Positions 17,417 to 26,667 of a stretch of 64,000 bases of DNA are shown here, in pieces. A program made the position numbers and the translations under genes. Within the stretch, counting starts at the first letter, position 1, and every line of letters begins with the position of its first letter. The stretch is from Prorocentrum cordatum (lineage: Eukaryota > Sar > Dinophyceae > Prorocentrales > Prorocentraceae), in contig CAUYUJ010016148.1 of NCBI GenBank assembly GCA_963575745.1, positions 81,518-145,517 on the forward strand, given 5' to 3'. The notes beneath the pieces are model-generated. The model searched no databases and had not been told where the DNA came from. It saw only the letters and a program-made list of their open reading frames with translations.

Positions 17417-17418
<2 letters not shown>
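17233..17418 (+). repeat. Two-unit ~93-bp tandem repeat
   Basis: CGCGGCCGGACCAAATGTCT then CCCTTCCGGGCGGC and repeated GGTGTCCCG; units start at about 17238 and 17332. Confidence 0.85.
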
Positions 17419-17505
<87 letters not shown>

Positions 17506-17576
17506 GGATGAGGATGAGGATGAGGATGAGGATGAGGATGAGGATGAGGATGAGGATGAGGATGAGGATGAGGATG

Positions 17577-17610
<34 letters not shown>

Positions 17611-17934
17611 CGATGAGGATGAGGATGAGGATGAGGATGAGGATGAGGATGAGGATGAGGATGAGGATGAGGATGAGAATGAGGATGAGGATGAGGATGA
17701 GGATGAGGATCAGGATCAGGATCAGGATCAGGTTCAGGATCAGGATCAGGATCAGGATCAGGATCAGGATCAGGATCAGGATCAGGATCAGGATCAGGAT
17801 CAGGATCAGGATCAGGATCAGGATCAGGATGAGGATGAGGATGAGGATGAGGATGAGGATGTTGATGTTGATGTTGATGTTGATGTTGATGTTGATGTTG
17901 TTGATGGTGATGGTGATGCTGATGTTGGTGTTGT
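17417..17934 (+). repeat. Evolving ATG / GATGAG / GATCAG / GTTGAT array
   Basis: Blocks in order: about 30 ATG triplets, GATGAG hexamers, ATG again, GATGAG again, about 22 GATCAG hexamers, GATGAG, then GATGTT. Each block differs from the previous by one base in a hexamer. The long open frame (Met/Arg/Ile repeats) is not a gene. Confidence 0.95.
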
Positions 17935-18570
17935 ATTTTGATGATCGATAGTGAGGTCGAATGTGAGATCGATAGTGAGATCGATGGTGATATCGATTGT
18001 GAGATCGAGCGTGAGACCGAATGTCAGATCGATTGCGAGATCGATTGTGAGATCGATAGTGGTATTGGTAGTGAGATCGATTGTGAGACCGAATGGGAGA
18101 TCGATTGTGAGATCGATTGTGATATCGATAGTGAGATCGACAGTGAGACCGAATGTGAGATCGATAGTGGGATCTATTGTGAGATCGATTGTGAGATCGA
18201 TCGTCAGATCGATTGTGAGATCGATCGATTGAGATTGATAATGAGATCGATAGTGAGTTCGATAGTGAGATCGATGGTGAGACCGAATGTGAGATCGATT
18301 GTGATATCGGTTGTGATATCGATAGGGAGATAGGTAGTGAGACCGAATGTACGATCGATAATGAGATCCAAAGTGAGTTCGATAGTTAGATCGATAATCA
18401 GATCGAATGTGAGATCGATTGTGAGATCGATTGTGAGATCAATAGCGAGACCGAATGTGAGATCGATTGTGAGATCGATTGTGAGATCGATAGTCAGATC
18501 GATTGTGAGATCGATCGATTGAGATCGATTGTGAGATCGGTAGTGAGTTCGATAGTAAGATCGATCGAGT
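17935..18570 (+). repeat. 12-bp satellite (GATCGATTGTGA)
   Basis: About 50 units of GATCGAT(A/T)GTGA with variants such as GACCGAATGTGA. It is one base family away from the GAT-based hexamers on its left. Confidence 0.95.
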
Positions 18571-18890
18571 GCGACGTTGGTCCCTTCCCCCCCCCTCACC
18601 TCCTTATCACCCGAAGGGTGGTCGTATAGGTATCTTGAGGTCCAGCCTATCTGGGAGGATTTCAGAGCTTATCCGGATCGCTGGCATTTCTCTTGCAAGC
18701 GCACGCCGAAAAGAGTCTCGCCCATCGTCATCGCCTACGTGTCGTGGCCGAGCCATTGATACGTCATGTTTCGCATGTTTACGCTCCTGTTTTGTTTTCG
18801 CCGTCGTCTTTGCTGCGTTTCCAAAACGTCGTTTACGTAAGTTGTCTCATGTCGTAATTCACGTGATGGTTCACGGAGTGCCATTGGTCA
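18571..18890. other. Spacer, nothing recognised
   Basis: Sequence of lower GC without exon-like islands or known repeat family. Confidence 0.4.
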
Positions 18891-19200
18891 CTCGTCGCAG
18901 CTCGCAGCCCCCCAGGGGGCCGCCGCGAGGTCTCGGCCGATGTGCGTACCGCCCCACGTTGCTGGGCCTCCCAGGAAGCCCGCGGAAGTGGCGACTGTTG
19001 CGCCATGCGCAACCCCCCCCCCAGGGAGCCGCGAGGTCTCGGCCGCTGTGCGTCCCCACTCCACTCCGCGGGGCCTCCTGGGAGCCCGCGGAGGTGGCGA
19101 CGGTTGCGCCACTCGCAGACTTCCAGGGGGAGCCGCGGGTCTCGGCCGACGCGCGTACCACCCCAGGCCCCCGGCCCTGCGGGCGCGCGCGCGGTCCAAA
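18890..19200 (+). repeat. ~105-110-bp tandem repeat, about three units
   Basis: Each unit has CAGGGAGCCGCGAGGTCTCG, GCCGATGTGCGTACC, GGGCCTCCCAGGAAGCCCGC and GGAAGTGGCGACTGTTGCGC. Units start near 18900, 19015 and 19120; the last is partial. The repeating frame could be mistaken for protein. Confidence 0.75.
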
Positions 19201-19330
19201 AAGGGGCCCACGATGTGGCCCCGGCCAGGCAATTGCGGCGGCGTCCTCGCCCGAGTTGTGTGATTTTGCCATCCAGGGCCTGCAGAGGTCCCGACTGGTC
19301 GGGGGTTCGTGCACGGGGGGGCTTCCGCTA

Positions 19331-19528
19331 TGTCGGGCGTGTCCCCCTACAGGTAGATTTCCAACGAAAAAGTCAAAAACATACCCCCAAAATACCCCAA
19401 AGAGATCAAACAACCACCCAAACAATAGTCCCCAGGCGGCTATTTTTGGACTATGTTTGGATTATTTGTTGGGTATTTTCATTTCTTTCGTCGAGAATCC
19501 CCCCTGTACGGGGTCGGGCCCGACTTAG
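19331..19528 (+). mobile_element. MITE-I copy
   Basis: TGTCGGGCGTGTCCCCCTAC at the left; GTACGGGGTCGGGCCCGACT at the right. AT-rich centre with TTTTTGGACTATGTTTGGAT as in the family. Confidence 0.7.
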
Positions 19529-19648
19529 GGCTTCCGGTGGGGTTGGGGCACGAGCCCGGCTGGAGGCCCACATGGTCTTCTTCCGGGAGCCGTTTGGAGC
19601 GCGGTGCTCTTCCCAAGCCCACCTCCGTCCCTGCCCCACCTCGACTCG

Positions 19649-19990
19649 GCATCGCTCGGACGTGTGCAGCAGTTTTCCTTCGGCGAGGGCCATCGAGGAG
19701 CATCCTTGATCATTTGGCGGAAAAATCGGGCCGGGCGAAAGGGGGGGATTGGGAAAGGGGGGGGTACGAAATCTGATGCATGCAGCCGGTTTCGGCTTCA
19801 CCGAGGGGCCCATTTCTCGATACATGGGCGCCTCCGGCGCCAGGAGGCGCCGGGGAAATCAGCTACGTGAGCTGATTCTCAAACCCCCCCTTTGCTATCC
19901 CCCCCTTTCGCCCGACCCGAAACAACCGCGCACGAAGCCAAGAAAAAACACAGGGAGTGGACGTCCGAGGAGCGATGGCCAGTTGATGCC
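19649..19990 (+). mobile_element. MITE-D copy split by a MITE-A insertion
   Basis: Left part GGCATCGCTCGGACGTGTGC...GATCATTTGGCGGAAAAA (to 19725) and right part AACAACCGCGCACGAAGCCA...GGACGTCCGAGGAGCGATGG (from 19921). They are continuous in the uninterrupted relative near 20110-20200 (GGCGAAAAAAACCGCGCACG). Confidence 0.75.
19726..19920 (+). mobile_element. MITE-A, complete copy
   Basis: 195 bp with near-perfect terminal inverted repeats, TCGGGCCGGGCGAAAGGGGG against CCCCCTTTCGCCCGACCCGA. It is nested in a MITE-D element in its A tract. The target duplication is obscured by the A run (AA on each side at most). Confidence 0.85.
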
Positions 19991-20019
19991 CCCCCCTCCC
20001 CCCGAACTGGCTCCCCTGG

Positions 20020-20205
20020 GAGCATCCTTGATCGCCGAGGACCATCGAGGAGCATCCTTGATCATCGAGGAGCATCCTCGCCGAGGACCATCGAAGACCA
20101 TCGAGGACCATCGAGGAGCATCCTTGATCATTCGGCGAAAAAAACCGCGCACGAAGCCAAGAAGAAGCACAGGGAGTGGACGTCCGAGGTGCGATGGCCA
20201 GTTGA
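20020..20205 (+). repeat. MITE-D right half with tandem GAGGAGCATCCTTGATC
   Basis: Four or five slipped copies of ATCGAGGAGCATCCTTGATC, then the MITE-D tail CGCGCACGAAGCCAAGAAG and GTGGACGTCCGAGGTGCGAT. Confidence 0.7.
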
Positions 20206-20342
20206 TGCCCCCCCCCCCCCCGAACTGGCTCCCCGGGGGGGGGAGCTTTGCGTCCAGGCTCTGGCCCCGAGGCCCGGCCACGGGGCCCCCGAGGCCGGAG
20301 TCGAGGTCAGCGCCCAGACTTCTCTTTCCAAACGCACATCTT

Positions 20343-20505
20343 TCAGGAGGGGAAAAACACACAGACACAATGATTCGTCGATTCCCAGAAAATATAAGAA
20401 AATATGGGAAGTGGGGGGGAAGACAGAAACCCTGAAAATGTGGGAACAAACATTGGGAATCCTTTTATTTGTGTGCATTTATTTGTGTGTCCTTGGGCCC
20501 CTTCA
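20343..20505 (+). mobile_element. IL-1 copy 7, adjoining a coding exon
   Basis: TCAGGAGGGGAAAAACACAC...GGGCCCCTTCA, 163 bp, with exact ATCTT duplications (20338-20342 and 20506-20510). The next AG (CTTCGGAG at 20511-20515 after the duplication) opens the clear coding exon at 20516, so the T-rich right end sits where a polypyrimidine tract should be. Element plus one duplication is 168 bp, a multiple of three, and the frame stays open across the site in the empty form. Confidence 0.92.
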
Positions 20506-20515
20506 ATCTTCGGAG

Positions 20516-20769
20516 GTCTGGGATTACGGCGCCTGCGGACAGGAGGTGCTTGCCCTGTGGGTCGAGGTCGCCTTCGCCGTCCGGTCCGTCCGCTCGGCGG
20601 AGGCGCGGGACCTGCAGGGGTTGGTGTCGCCCGCGCTCGAGCGCCTGCCTGGCATGGTGCGGGAGGAGATCCTGGTGGCAAGGGTGCTGCCCGCTCTGTC
20701 GCCGTACGCCTACGAGAGCATCGCCTTCCTCCTGGGCCTGGCGAAACTCGAGAAAGACAACCATCACAG
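20516..20769 (+). CDS. Strong candidate coding exon, helical protein
   Basis: Bounded by CGGAG|GTC and a GC donor (CACAG|GC at 20770). It has 84 codons plus 2 bases, starting in phase 0. The peptide starts VWDYGACGQEVLALWVEVAF and includes VSPALERLPGMVREEILVA and VLPALSPYAYESIAFLLGLA. It is a run of amphipathic helices typical of helical-solenoid scaffold proteins (kinetochore or membrane-trafficking type is possible but unproven). No close family can be named. It probably joins 20953-21018 and 21173-21358, although the phase to the next exon is not reconciled, so the donor may be another GA/GC nearby. Confidence 0.65.
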
Positions 20770-20771
20770 GC

Positions 20772-20935
20772 ATGAGCTTTCAGCGCTCTGCGCGGATATT
20801 TCTGATCGGCATCCAGGCCCCCTTGGCGGCGCCCAGCGCCGCCCCAGGCGTGCTCCGCGCGCCAGGTAGGGGGGCCCAGGGGCCCAGCGCCGAGGCAAGA
20901 AATCCTCGCGGAGCTCCAACCGTTTACGTTTGTGC
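20772..20935 (+). mobile_element. FB foldback copy between two exons
   Basis: Arms GCTCTGCGCGGATATTTCTG and GCAAGAAATCCTCGCGGAGC, core GGCGGCGCCCAGCGCCGCCC, end CCAACCGTTTACG. It fills most of the space between the exon ending 20769 and the exon starting 20953, so it forms the bulk of a probable intron. Confidence 0.7.
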
Positions 20936-20952
20936 AGTTTCGGCTCCTCCAG

Positions 20953-21018
20953 GTGAAGCACCACCCGCTAACGCAGAGCCGCGTGCGGGTGCTCAGGGTT
21001 CTGGAGAGGCACTCTCAG
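20953..21018 (+). CDS. Candidate 22-codon coding exon
   Basis: GGCTCCTCCAG | GTGAAG... to ...CTCTCAG | GAGGAAG. Phase 0 at both ends, with a GA donor. Peptide VKHHPLTQSRVRVLRVLERH then SQ, charged and helical. The donor context TCTCAG|GAGGAAGAAG strikingly resembles the left tip of IL-1 (TCAG|GAGGGGAAGAA). Confidence 0.5.
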
Positions 21019-21172
21019 GAGGAAGAAGTCATGATAATGATACGTTCCAGGTTTTCTCTGGATTTCCCGAGTTCCAACATGGCCTGCTGTTCCCCACGGG
21101 CCAGCCAGGTACTCTTGGACATCCTGGAACGCACCCGTAGCCAATCCTATCATGACACCATTCCTGTCCTAG

Positions 21173-21358
21173 GCACGCCCGCGCGAGGCCCCCCGCGATG
21201 GCGGAGCGGCGGGAGATCGTGGAGTGGGCATCCCGGGTCGAGCAGCTGCTGCCCGGCGGGCCCGAGGGCGCGGAGGCTCTGCGCGAGGTGCAGCTGCTGG
21301 CGGAGCGCCGGCTTCCCTGGCACAGCGTGGCCCTCAGCGGAGACCAGGGGAGGAAGAG
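21173..21358 (+). CDS. Candidate coding exon, helical protein
   Basis: Acceptor TTCCTGTCCTAG, GT donor GAAGAG|GTACC. After one base the frame reads HARARPPAMAERREIVEWAS, then RVEQLLPGGPEGAEALREVQ and LLAERRLPWHSVALSGDQG. Strong helix-forming coding composition. An internal Met could instead be a start. Family unknown; probably the same gene as 20516-20769. Confidence 0.55.
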
Positions 21359-21399
21359 GTACCGAGGCCGCACCCTTCCGCGTTTCCGCGTGCTTGGGC

Positions 21400-21490
21400 C
21401 TCCAGGGAGACCATCGTCGCCACCGGTCTGGGGGCCATCACTGGGTCCCGGGACGGTCAAGCAACGATTCAGGATGAGAAGTCTGTCTTG
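21400..21490 (+). repeat. MITE-G fragment
   Basis: GGGTCCCGGGACGGTCAAGC, AACGATTCAGGATGAGAAGT. Only the right part of the family is present. Confidence 0.4.
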
Positions 21491-21589
21491 CAGGGGGAGT
21501 AGGGCCACTTGAAGGAATGTGGTTTTGTCACACCAATTCGTTGCACAACGAAGTCGTTGTATAACGACTACCAAGTTCGTGTATACATA

Positions 21590-21628
21590 TACATGTGCAT
21601 ATATTTATATATATATATATATATATAG
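21590..21628 (+). repeat. (TA)n tract
   Basis: ATACATATACATGTGCATATATTTATATATATA, a short AT microsatellite just before the LINE remains. Confidence 0.9.
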
Positions 21629-21754
21629 ATCGAAGCTCTGGCTCGAGCTTTTCAGAAATCTCCAGAGCGTGGACGATATGCCCAGCGTCCCGAAAGGCTG
21701 TTTTTTTTGTGTTACACACTGGCGGTCTACATGCGTCTCATCTGATGGAATCCG

Positions 21755-22315
21755 ATGTTTCTGCAGGATTTCGACAAGCGCCTGGAGATCTCTCGTGGGC
21801 TAGCACACATTGATGCAGTACTCTTCTTAGGAATTCATACAAAGACCACGACCCCCTACGAGACACACTCATCGGCTGAGTTCCTCATGTTAAAGTTTGG
21901 TTTGCATCGCAATAACAAAAACACGGCAGGCAACAAATCATGCGGCACGGGGATATGGTTGAGCCGACGCTGGTTTCGGAAAGCACAGATTGTGAAGATA
22001 TGGCAGCCTCCACCCGCTCTTCGAAACCGTGTAGGCGCTGGACGCGTGAAGAGTTTGCAGTTCGACTGCGCTTTTATCACAGCCTATCTTCCTCCGGGAT
22101 CGCAGCGCCTCGCCACTGCCTCCAATAACGAAGTTATCATATACAAAATGCCCAGCTACCTGCACGACATACCCTCGAACTTGCCGAACCGAACTTGCGT
22201 GTTCATTGGTGCAGACCTGAACGACGGCTTCGAGCGTACCAACACCTACAGAGGACGACGACGCCACCATAGGTACGCACGCGCACGGGCAGCAGCACTG
22301 CACCCTCACATTTGA
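21755..22315 (+). pseudogene. LINE-2 endonuclease/exonuclease/phosphatase domain
   Basis: Landmarks of an APE-type nuclease: DAVLFLGIHTK (strand 1), KSCGTGIWLSRRWF, FDCAFITAYLPPGSQ and CVFIGADLNDGFER. The last holds the catalytic D-x-N pair (GADLND). The frame is lost near 22270 and resumes one base over with HGQQHCTLTFDKPQMTPQWD, the expected region before the final D-H box, of which no intact DH is seen. Role: target nicking before reverse transcription. Confidence 0.75.
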
Positions 22316-22639
22316 CAAGCCCCAGATGACGCCGCAGTGGGACTACACCCTCATATTCTTAGCTTGGAATGACGAACGTTTCTTCGACTGGGCGAAGCAG
22401 CTCCGCGATGACATGCAATGGTTACCGTGACATAGCGGGCTGGGCAGAAAAGACATACGATGGAATCTGGATGGCAACACTGATGATCGATGATATGTGC
22501 ACGAGTTCTAGAACATTTTGAAGCTAAGAAGTCCCCGATCGAATTAGAATAGCAGAAGCTTGCGCAGCAACGCCGACACGCCCTGCATGAACGCGCGCTC
22601 GCTCGGCAGAGTCTCAGGGACGACTTAGAGAGCGCGCTT

Positions 22640-23906
22640 GACCTCAGATGTTGCAGCGCCGCTTGCAAGGGAAAAAAACTGACGGCGATTGCGCGACCTC
22701 CGAGATGAGCAAAATTTTGCACGAACTCCAACGGGCTGACGAACCAGGACTGGAATCAGAGGTTTGGCGAGCTTGCCGACGCCTTGCTGGTAACGGTAAG
22801 GGTTTTGGTAAGCGATGCTGCTTCGATCTACCCGACGTTAGACCCTCTGTTTAGACATTGGCCGAATATATGGCACTTTCTGGCGCTGAAGGCGGCATGG
22901 AGGCAGCCCTGATTGATATCGCCCATTTTATCGACACCGCTGTTGCGAACGACAAACGTTTCTGCCTTACTACGCATCAGTGGAGACACGCCAAGTACGA
23001 TTTCGACGCGATCAGGCAACAGCTACGACAGCATTGCAGACGCCGGCGGGCTGCTCCTGCATTGTTTCTACCTCCAGATAGTCGAATTCTCTTGCTCGCG
23101 GACAGACGTGAAGATCGGAAAAAAATGGTAGCCGAGAGCTCGACCGCGCGATGCTATTGCTTGGCCCCCTACTCGGCGATACGATTCCCGCTCAACTCGC
23201 TGCAGCTCGTCAACATCAACGGGTCAATGCATGGCGGAATCTATTCCAAGCTCATCAAGTACGCGAGATGGATAACGAGCCGCGTGCTCGAGGCACTCGA
23301 CTTTTACATGGATTATGTTCGTTTGAAAATGCATGGGCTGGAGCAGGACAATTTCTCACATCCGCTCCGCTGGGCGACACAGAGCACGGCTACGCGAGGG
23401 CACGCTCGCGATCAGCTGCTATCACAGGAGGGCCGGCACTGCAGTGGCGGCTCACCAAGCGGCCACGGAGCCACACCATCACGATGCATGATGCGACGAA
23501 CGCCTTCGCATCAGTGGATTACCCCTACCTCGGTGCCGCAGTGGGCAAGATGCACCTCCCTGGTGACTGCGCGATCATGAAAGGCAGACATCGTCGATCA
23601 GCATGTGTGATCAGCGACGGGGCTGACACTCAGGGCTACCAGAACACTGTGGGTTGCTTGGTGGGCGATGCCAGCGATGCGATAAAGTTCCGCGTGTCCT
23701 TCGCGCCGCCCACTACTGCTCGGAATGCTTCACTTACTACTGATGCGAGCACCTCGGCGATTGCGGGGCGCGAGTTCACTGGGACCCACGTCGGCCTTAG
23801 CGTTCGCAAGTACGCTGGCGACCTTACCAAGACTCACATGCGTCGCGATGCGCAGATGGCGGCCTACAAAGTACAGCGCTCCGACCAGATACGAACTACA
23901 AGCTGA
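22640..23906 (+). pseudogene. LINE-2 reverse transcriptase, frameshifted
   Basis: The last frame (23151-23906) carries motif A as MHDATNAFASVDY, motif B as QNTVGCLVGDASDA, and motif C as SVRKYAGDLTKTHM. Motif C reads YAGD where YADD is expected: the second catalytic aspartate position is damaged. Upstream palm and fingers text (NQDWNQRFGELADALLV, HWPNIWHFLALKAAWRQP) is in other frames and contains stops. The enzyme would copy element RNA at the nicked target; this copy cannot. Confidence 0.75.
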
Positions 23907-23999
23907 GCACGACTGGTCTGCAACAGAACGCGGGGAACAAAGCTGCACGACCGACGATTTTTGGCACTGGCGCCCACAGATATTCACGAGCCCTACATT

Positions 24000-24490
24000 A
24001 CCGCAAGGTATCTGTCGACGGCGAAGTCCATCTCTCGACTTTGCTCTTAGGCTGCATCACGCAGGCCAACGGTCACAACCGCGTCGAGGTCAAGGCGCGG
24101 TGCATTGCCGCTTCGCATGGCTGGCGTAGCATGGGGCGTTTCTGGAATACTTGCAGATCTCTTGAACGGCGCAGCGTGGTTTTCAGAAACCAAGCATCAC
24201 CAGCGGCTACGTCTGGACCCGAAGCGCGTGTCCTGACAATGGCCCAGCGCGATCATATAGACGCGCGCGCGGCGCGACATGCACGCGCGCTCCTGCATGG
24301 CACCCCGCATATCAAGCAGCCCGCCGATGGCGACGACCCCGCGCCGCCTTCCCTGGACACACAGCACTTGCGTATTAAGCGATGGCAACGCGTTGAAAGC
24401 GAACCTGCACATCGCGCTCAACTGCTAGCTTGCGCAGTTGGAGAGCTATTCTGCGAGACCACGGCGACGATGGACATCGCCTGGGCCCCA
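24000..24490 (+). pseudogene. LINE-2 post-RT region
   Basis: Contains ITQANGHNRVEVKARCIAAS, HGWRSMGRFWNTCRSLERRS and VVFRNQASPAATSGPEA. This is the segment that follows the thumb in this class of dinoflagellate LINE proteins. One further frame change lies near 24040. Confidence 0.6.
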
Positions 24491-24869
24491 TGAGCGCTCA
24501 GATGGTGGAGGCCCAACTTTCGACCAGCCCGCGGCGCAAACAGTTATTTGATGATGCGAAGTTACTGCAGGCGCATGCTGACGGACGCGCATGCCTCGAC
24601 GCTCTCGGAGCTGATTTGCTCGACATTTTCCGGCCGGCGCCAGGCCGAGATGATTTCGCCGAGCGCGCGATTGCACGCGTGCGAGGGCGGTGGCTGGAAC
24701 AGTGCGCTCCACCGCGCAGTGCTCCAGATGCAGCTGCCTCCTGGAAAAGCCCCCAGACGCGCGGCCTCCTGCGTGGAGATGGCGCGTCATGCGTGCTCAC
24801 GGCCGAAACAAAACAAGCGCTCCGAGTGCGCCAAACGATGCGCGGGGAGGGGGGCGAGCACGGACGAGC

Positions 24870-25135
24870 ATGCGAACGCGCGCGGCTTACGATTGCCAAC
24901 CAATGCCCTAACTGCCGCTCGACGTCCGCGATCTGACAGACTGCGATAAACCGTCTTGTTGCCGTTTATCGCCCTGGGCGACGCTAAGAACACCGCTCTG
25001 TTTGCAACTCCGATGTGAACGATCCGCCGCAGCTGTTTTGCCCAAGCGACGACTGCGAGCTCACCTTCGCCGCGCTCGGCGAGTTGCAAGCCCGCGTTGC
25101 TGCTGGGCACCCCCCAGTACCTCTCCTTGCGTTGC
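24870..25135 (+). pseudogene. LINE-2 C-terminal zinc-finger-like region
   Basis: IANQCPNCRST (24890-24925) and, after a stop and frame change, LFCPSDDCELTFAALGELQA followed by RVAAGH. The spacing C-x4-C-x12-H suggests a degraded CCHH nucleic-acid-binding finger. Confidence 0.5.
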
Positions 25136-25138
25136 GGA

Positions 25139-25446
25139 TGAATCCAATGCCCCGCGCTGGAGAGCCCGCAGGCGCAGCCGCGGCAGCAGCGGCGCCGCCA
25201 GCGAAGAAAGCGCGGCGACCAACAGAGCGGGTCGAAGTCCAAGCTCGCGGACCTGGACTCGCTCGAACTGGAGGAGATGAACGTGGGGGACATTCAGCGC
25301 GTGTTCCCCGCAGTCATGAAACTATTGCTCAACGAGGCGATGAGGCAGCGACAGACCGACGCCGCCTTGACCAAGACTTACCTCGTCTCCCCCAGCCCCA
25401 AAAGCATCGCGGCGATCCGAGCCCGAGCTCGTCGGGCGCGAGTGTA
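25139..25446 (+). CDS. Coding-like ORF after LINE-2, unrecognised
   Basis: A stop-free frame ends at TAA 25444-25446. It includes GDQQSGSKSKLADLDSLELE, EMNVGDIQRVFPAVMKLLLN and EAMRQRQTDAALTKTYLVSP. Pronounced coding composition and helical character. It overlaps, one frame over, the Ala-rich tail of the zinc-finger frame, so the two may be one protein broken by a single frameshift near 25230. Its resemblance to helical proteins often found beside dinoflagellate LINEs is an impression only. Confidence 0.45.
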
Positions 25447-25508
25447 AATAACAAAACAAAAGACGAAGAGGTGCGCAGCGCGACGGCGGCGCCGCAGATC
25501 GACATGGC

Positions 25509-25860
25509 ATGGCGAAGATCGGAGCGGTCAGCACCGCGGTCTTCGCAGGTTCGCACGACGGTTTTCATCAGGAAGGCGTGCCCGTCGGCGGTCTCAACCA
25601 GCAGCGCCTGGCTGCGCTCGGCGACAAGCTGGAAGCCATGGACATCATGCAGATCGTCGGGCTCGCCCTTCTCGCGACGGCCAGCGACGCTCACGACGCA
25701 GCGCAGTGCAAGCTTCAGCTCAGCCTCAACCCCAGGAGCGACGTCGACCTCAGCGCGACGCACGACTCACTCATGCAGACGGGAGCGAGCTACAAGCCAG
25801 GCCAGGGACCGGCGGTGCACATGGAGAGGACCCTTTACGCGAAGCCGACGCAGTTATGGG
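25509..25860 (+). CDS. Coding-like ORF, unrecognised
   Basis: ATG at 25509 (MAKIGAVSTAVFAGSHDGFH) continuing as GLNQQRLAALGDKLEAMDIM, LALLATASDAHDAAQCKLQL and LMQTGASYKPGQGPAV. Good coding character to about 25850, then it runs into tandem repeat. It may be a second module of the protein at 25139 or a separate gene cut by the assembly gap. Confidence 0.4.
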
Positions 25861-25984
25861 GGCGCACCCATGCACTAGACTTCGTCGGTTTCCATTGGAC
25901 AACGCACAGTTGCGTGCAATGGGGCCCTTGTATTCCACAACATGCGGCAGGGATGGGCAATGGGGGCCTCTCGCCTGCATCAGG

Positions 25985-26330
25985 GAGTGCGCCTACTACT
26001 GCGCCAGTCGTTCAGGGCATGGGAAGCCCAACGCAACGCAGCTACGAGCGCGCATACTTTTTCGCCAGTTGTTCAGGGCATGGGGAGCCCACCTTTTACA
26101 TCACAGAGTGCGCCTGCATATTCAGTTGTTCAGGACATGGATAGCCAACCTTACGCATCGCAAAGTACGCTTACGCCAGCTGAGTCACCCGATGGCACGA
26201 ACTGCTCACCTCCTCTGATCTTTCGCAAGCATTTGAGCGCGCCGCTCACTCCGGTCGCATCGAGGGCCTTTGGAGGCAGAGGGCACCGTCCTCCGAGAGG
26301 CATTTCCTTTCAGGGCATGGGAAGCCCACC
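25985..26330 (+). repeat. ~60-bp coding-like tandem repeat (CAGGGCATGGGAAGCCC)
   Basis: Repeats of GTTCAGGGCATGGGAAGCCC at about 26010, 26069, 26131 and 26308. In one frame they read PVVQGMGSP...SQSAPAYS and VVQDMDSQP...SQSTLTPA, so this may encode a Ser/Pro/Gln-rich protein repeat. Confidence 0.6.
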
Positions 26331-26332
26331 CT

Positions 26333-26376
<44 letters not shown>

Positions 26377-26400
26377 TTACTACTACTATTACTACTACTA
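26331..26400 (+). repeat. (TAC)n tract ending at the gap
   Basis: About 22 TAC/TAT triplets run directly into the N block. Confidence 0.95.
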
Positions 26401-26500
26401 NNNNNNNNNNNNNNNNNNNNNNNNNNNNNNNNNNNNNNNNNNNNNNNNNNNNNNNNNNNNNNNNNNNNNNNNNNNNNNNNNNNNNNNNNNNNNNNNNNNN
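26401..26500. other. Assembly gap, 100 N
   Basis: Exactly 100 N between a TAC repeat and a CTC repeat. The round number suggests an unknown-size scaffold join, so features on the two sides need not be this close. Confidence 0.98.
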
Positions 26501-26560
26501 CCCCCTCCTCCTCCTCCTCCTCCTCCTCCTCCTCCTCCTCCTTCTCCTCCTCCTCCTCCA
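26501..26560 (+). repeat. (CTC)n tract
   Basis: About 18 CTC triplets right of the gap. Confidence 0.9.
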
Positions 26561-26667
26561 CGTCGGGTCGCCAACGGCCCCGGGGGAAACCGTGCAGGCA
26601 GGGAGGGGGTCCTGGCGCAGTGGCGGCCCGCCGCGGGCCCGTGTGTGGGGGGGGGGGGGCGTCGGCT

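Larger units (their letters stand above)
21745..25135 (+). mobile_element. Decayed LINE-type retroelement (LINE-2)
   Basis: A chain of frame-shifted domains in the usual order for dinoflagellate non-LTR elements: endonuclease (21755-22320), reverse transcriptase (about 22640-23910), post-RT region (24000-24490) and C-terminal Cys/His motifs (24870-25130). GC is lower than in the surrounding repeats. No poly(A) or target duplication was recognised, and at least six frame breaks are needed, so it is dead. It is a lineage distinct from the minus-strand element at 38884-43140. Confidence 0.8.

Noticed and set aside
17124-17951. A Met/Arg/Ile repeat protein
   Set aside because: Pure translation of ATG/GATGAG/GATCAG repeats.
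18942-19270. A protein-coding gene in the 110-bp repeat region
   Set aside because: The coding-like look comes from a GC-rich tandem repeat whose units change frame, with no splice-bounded exon.
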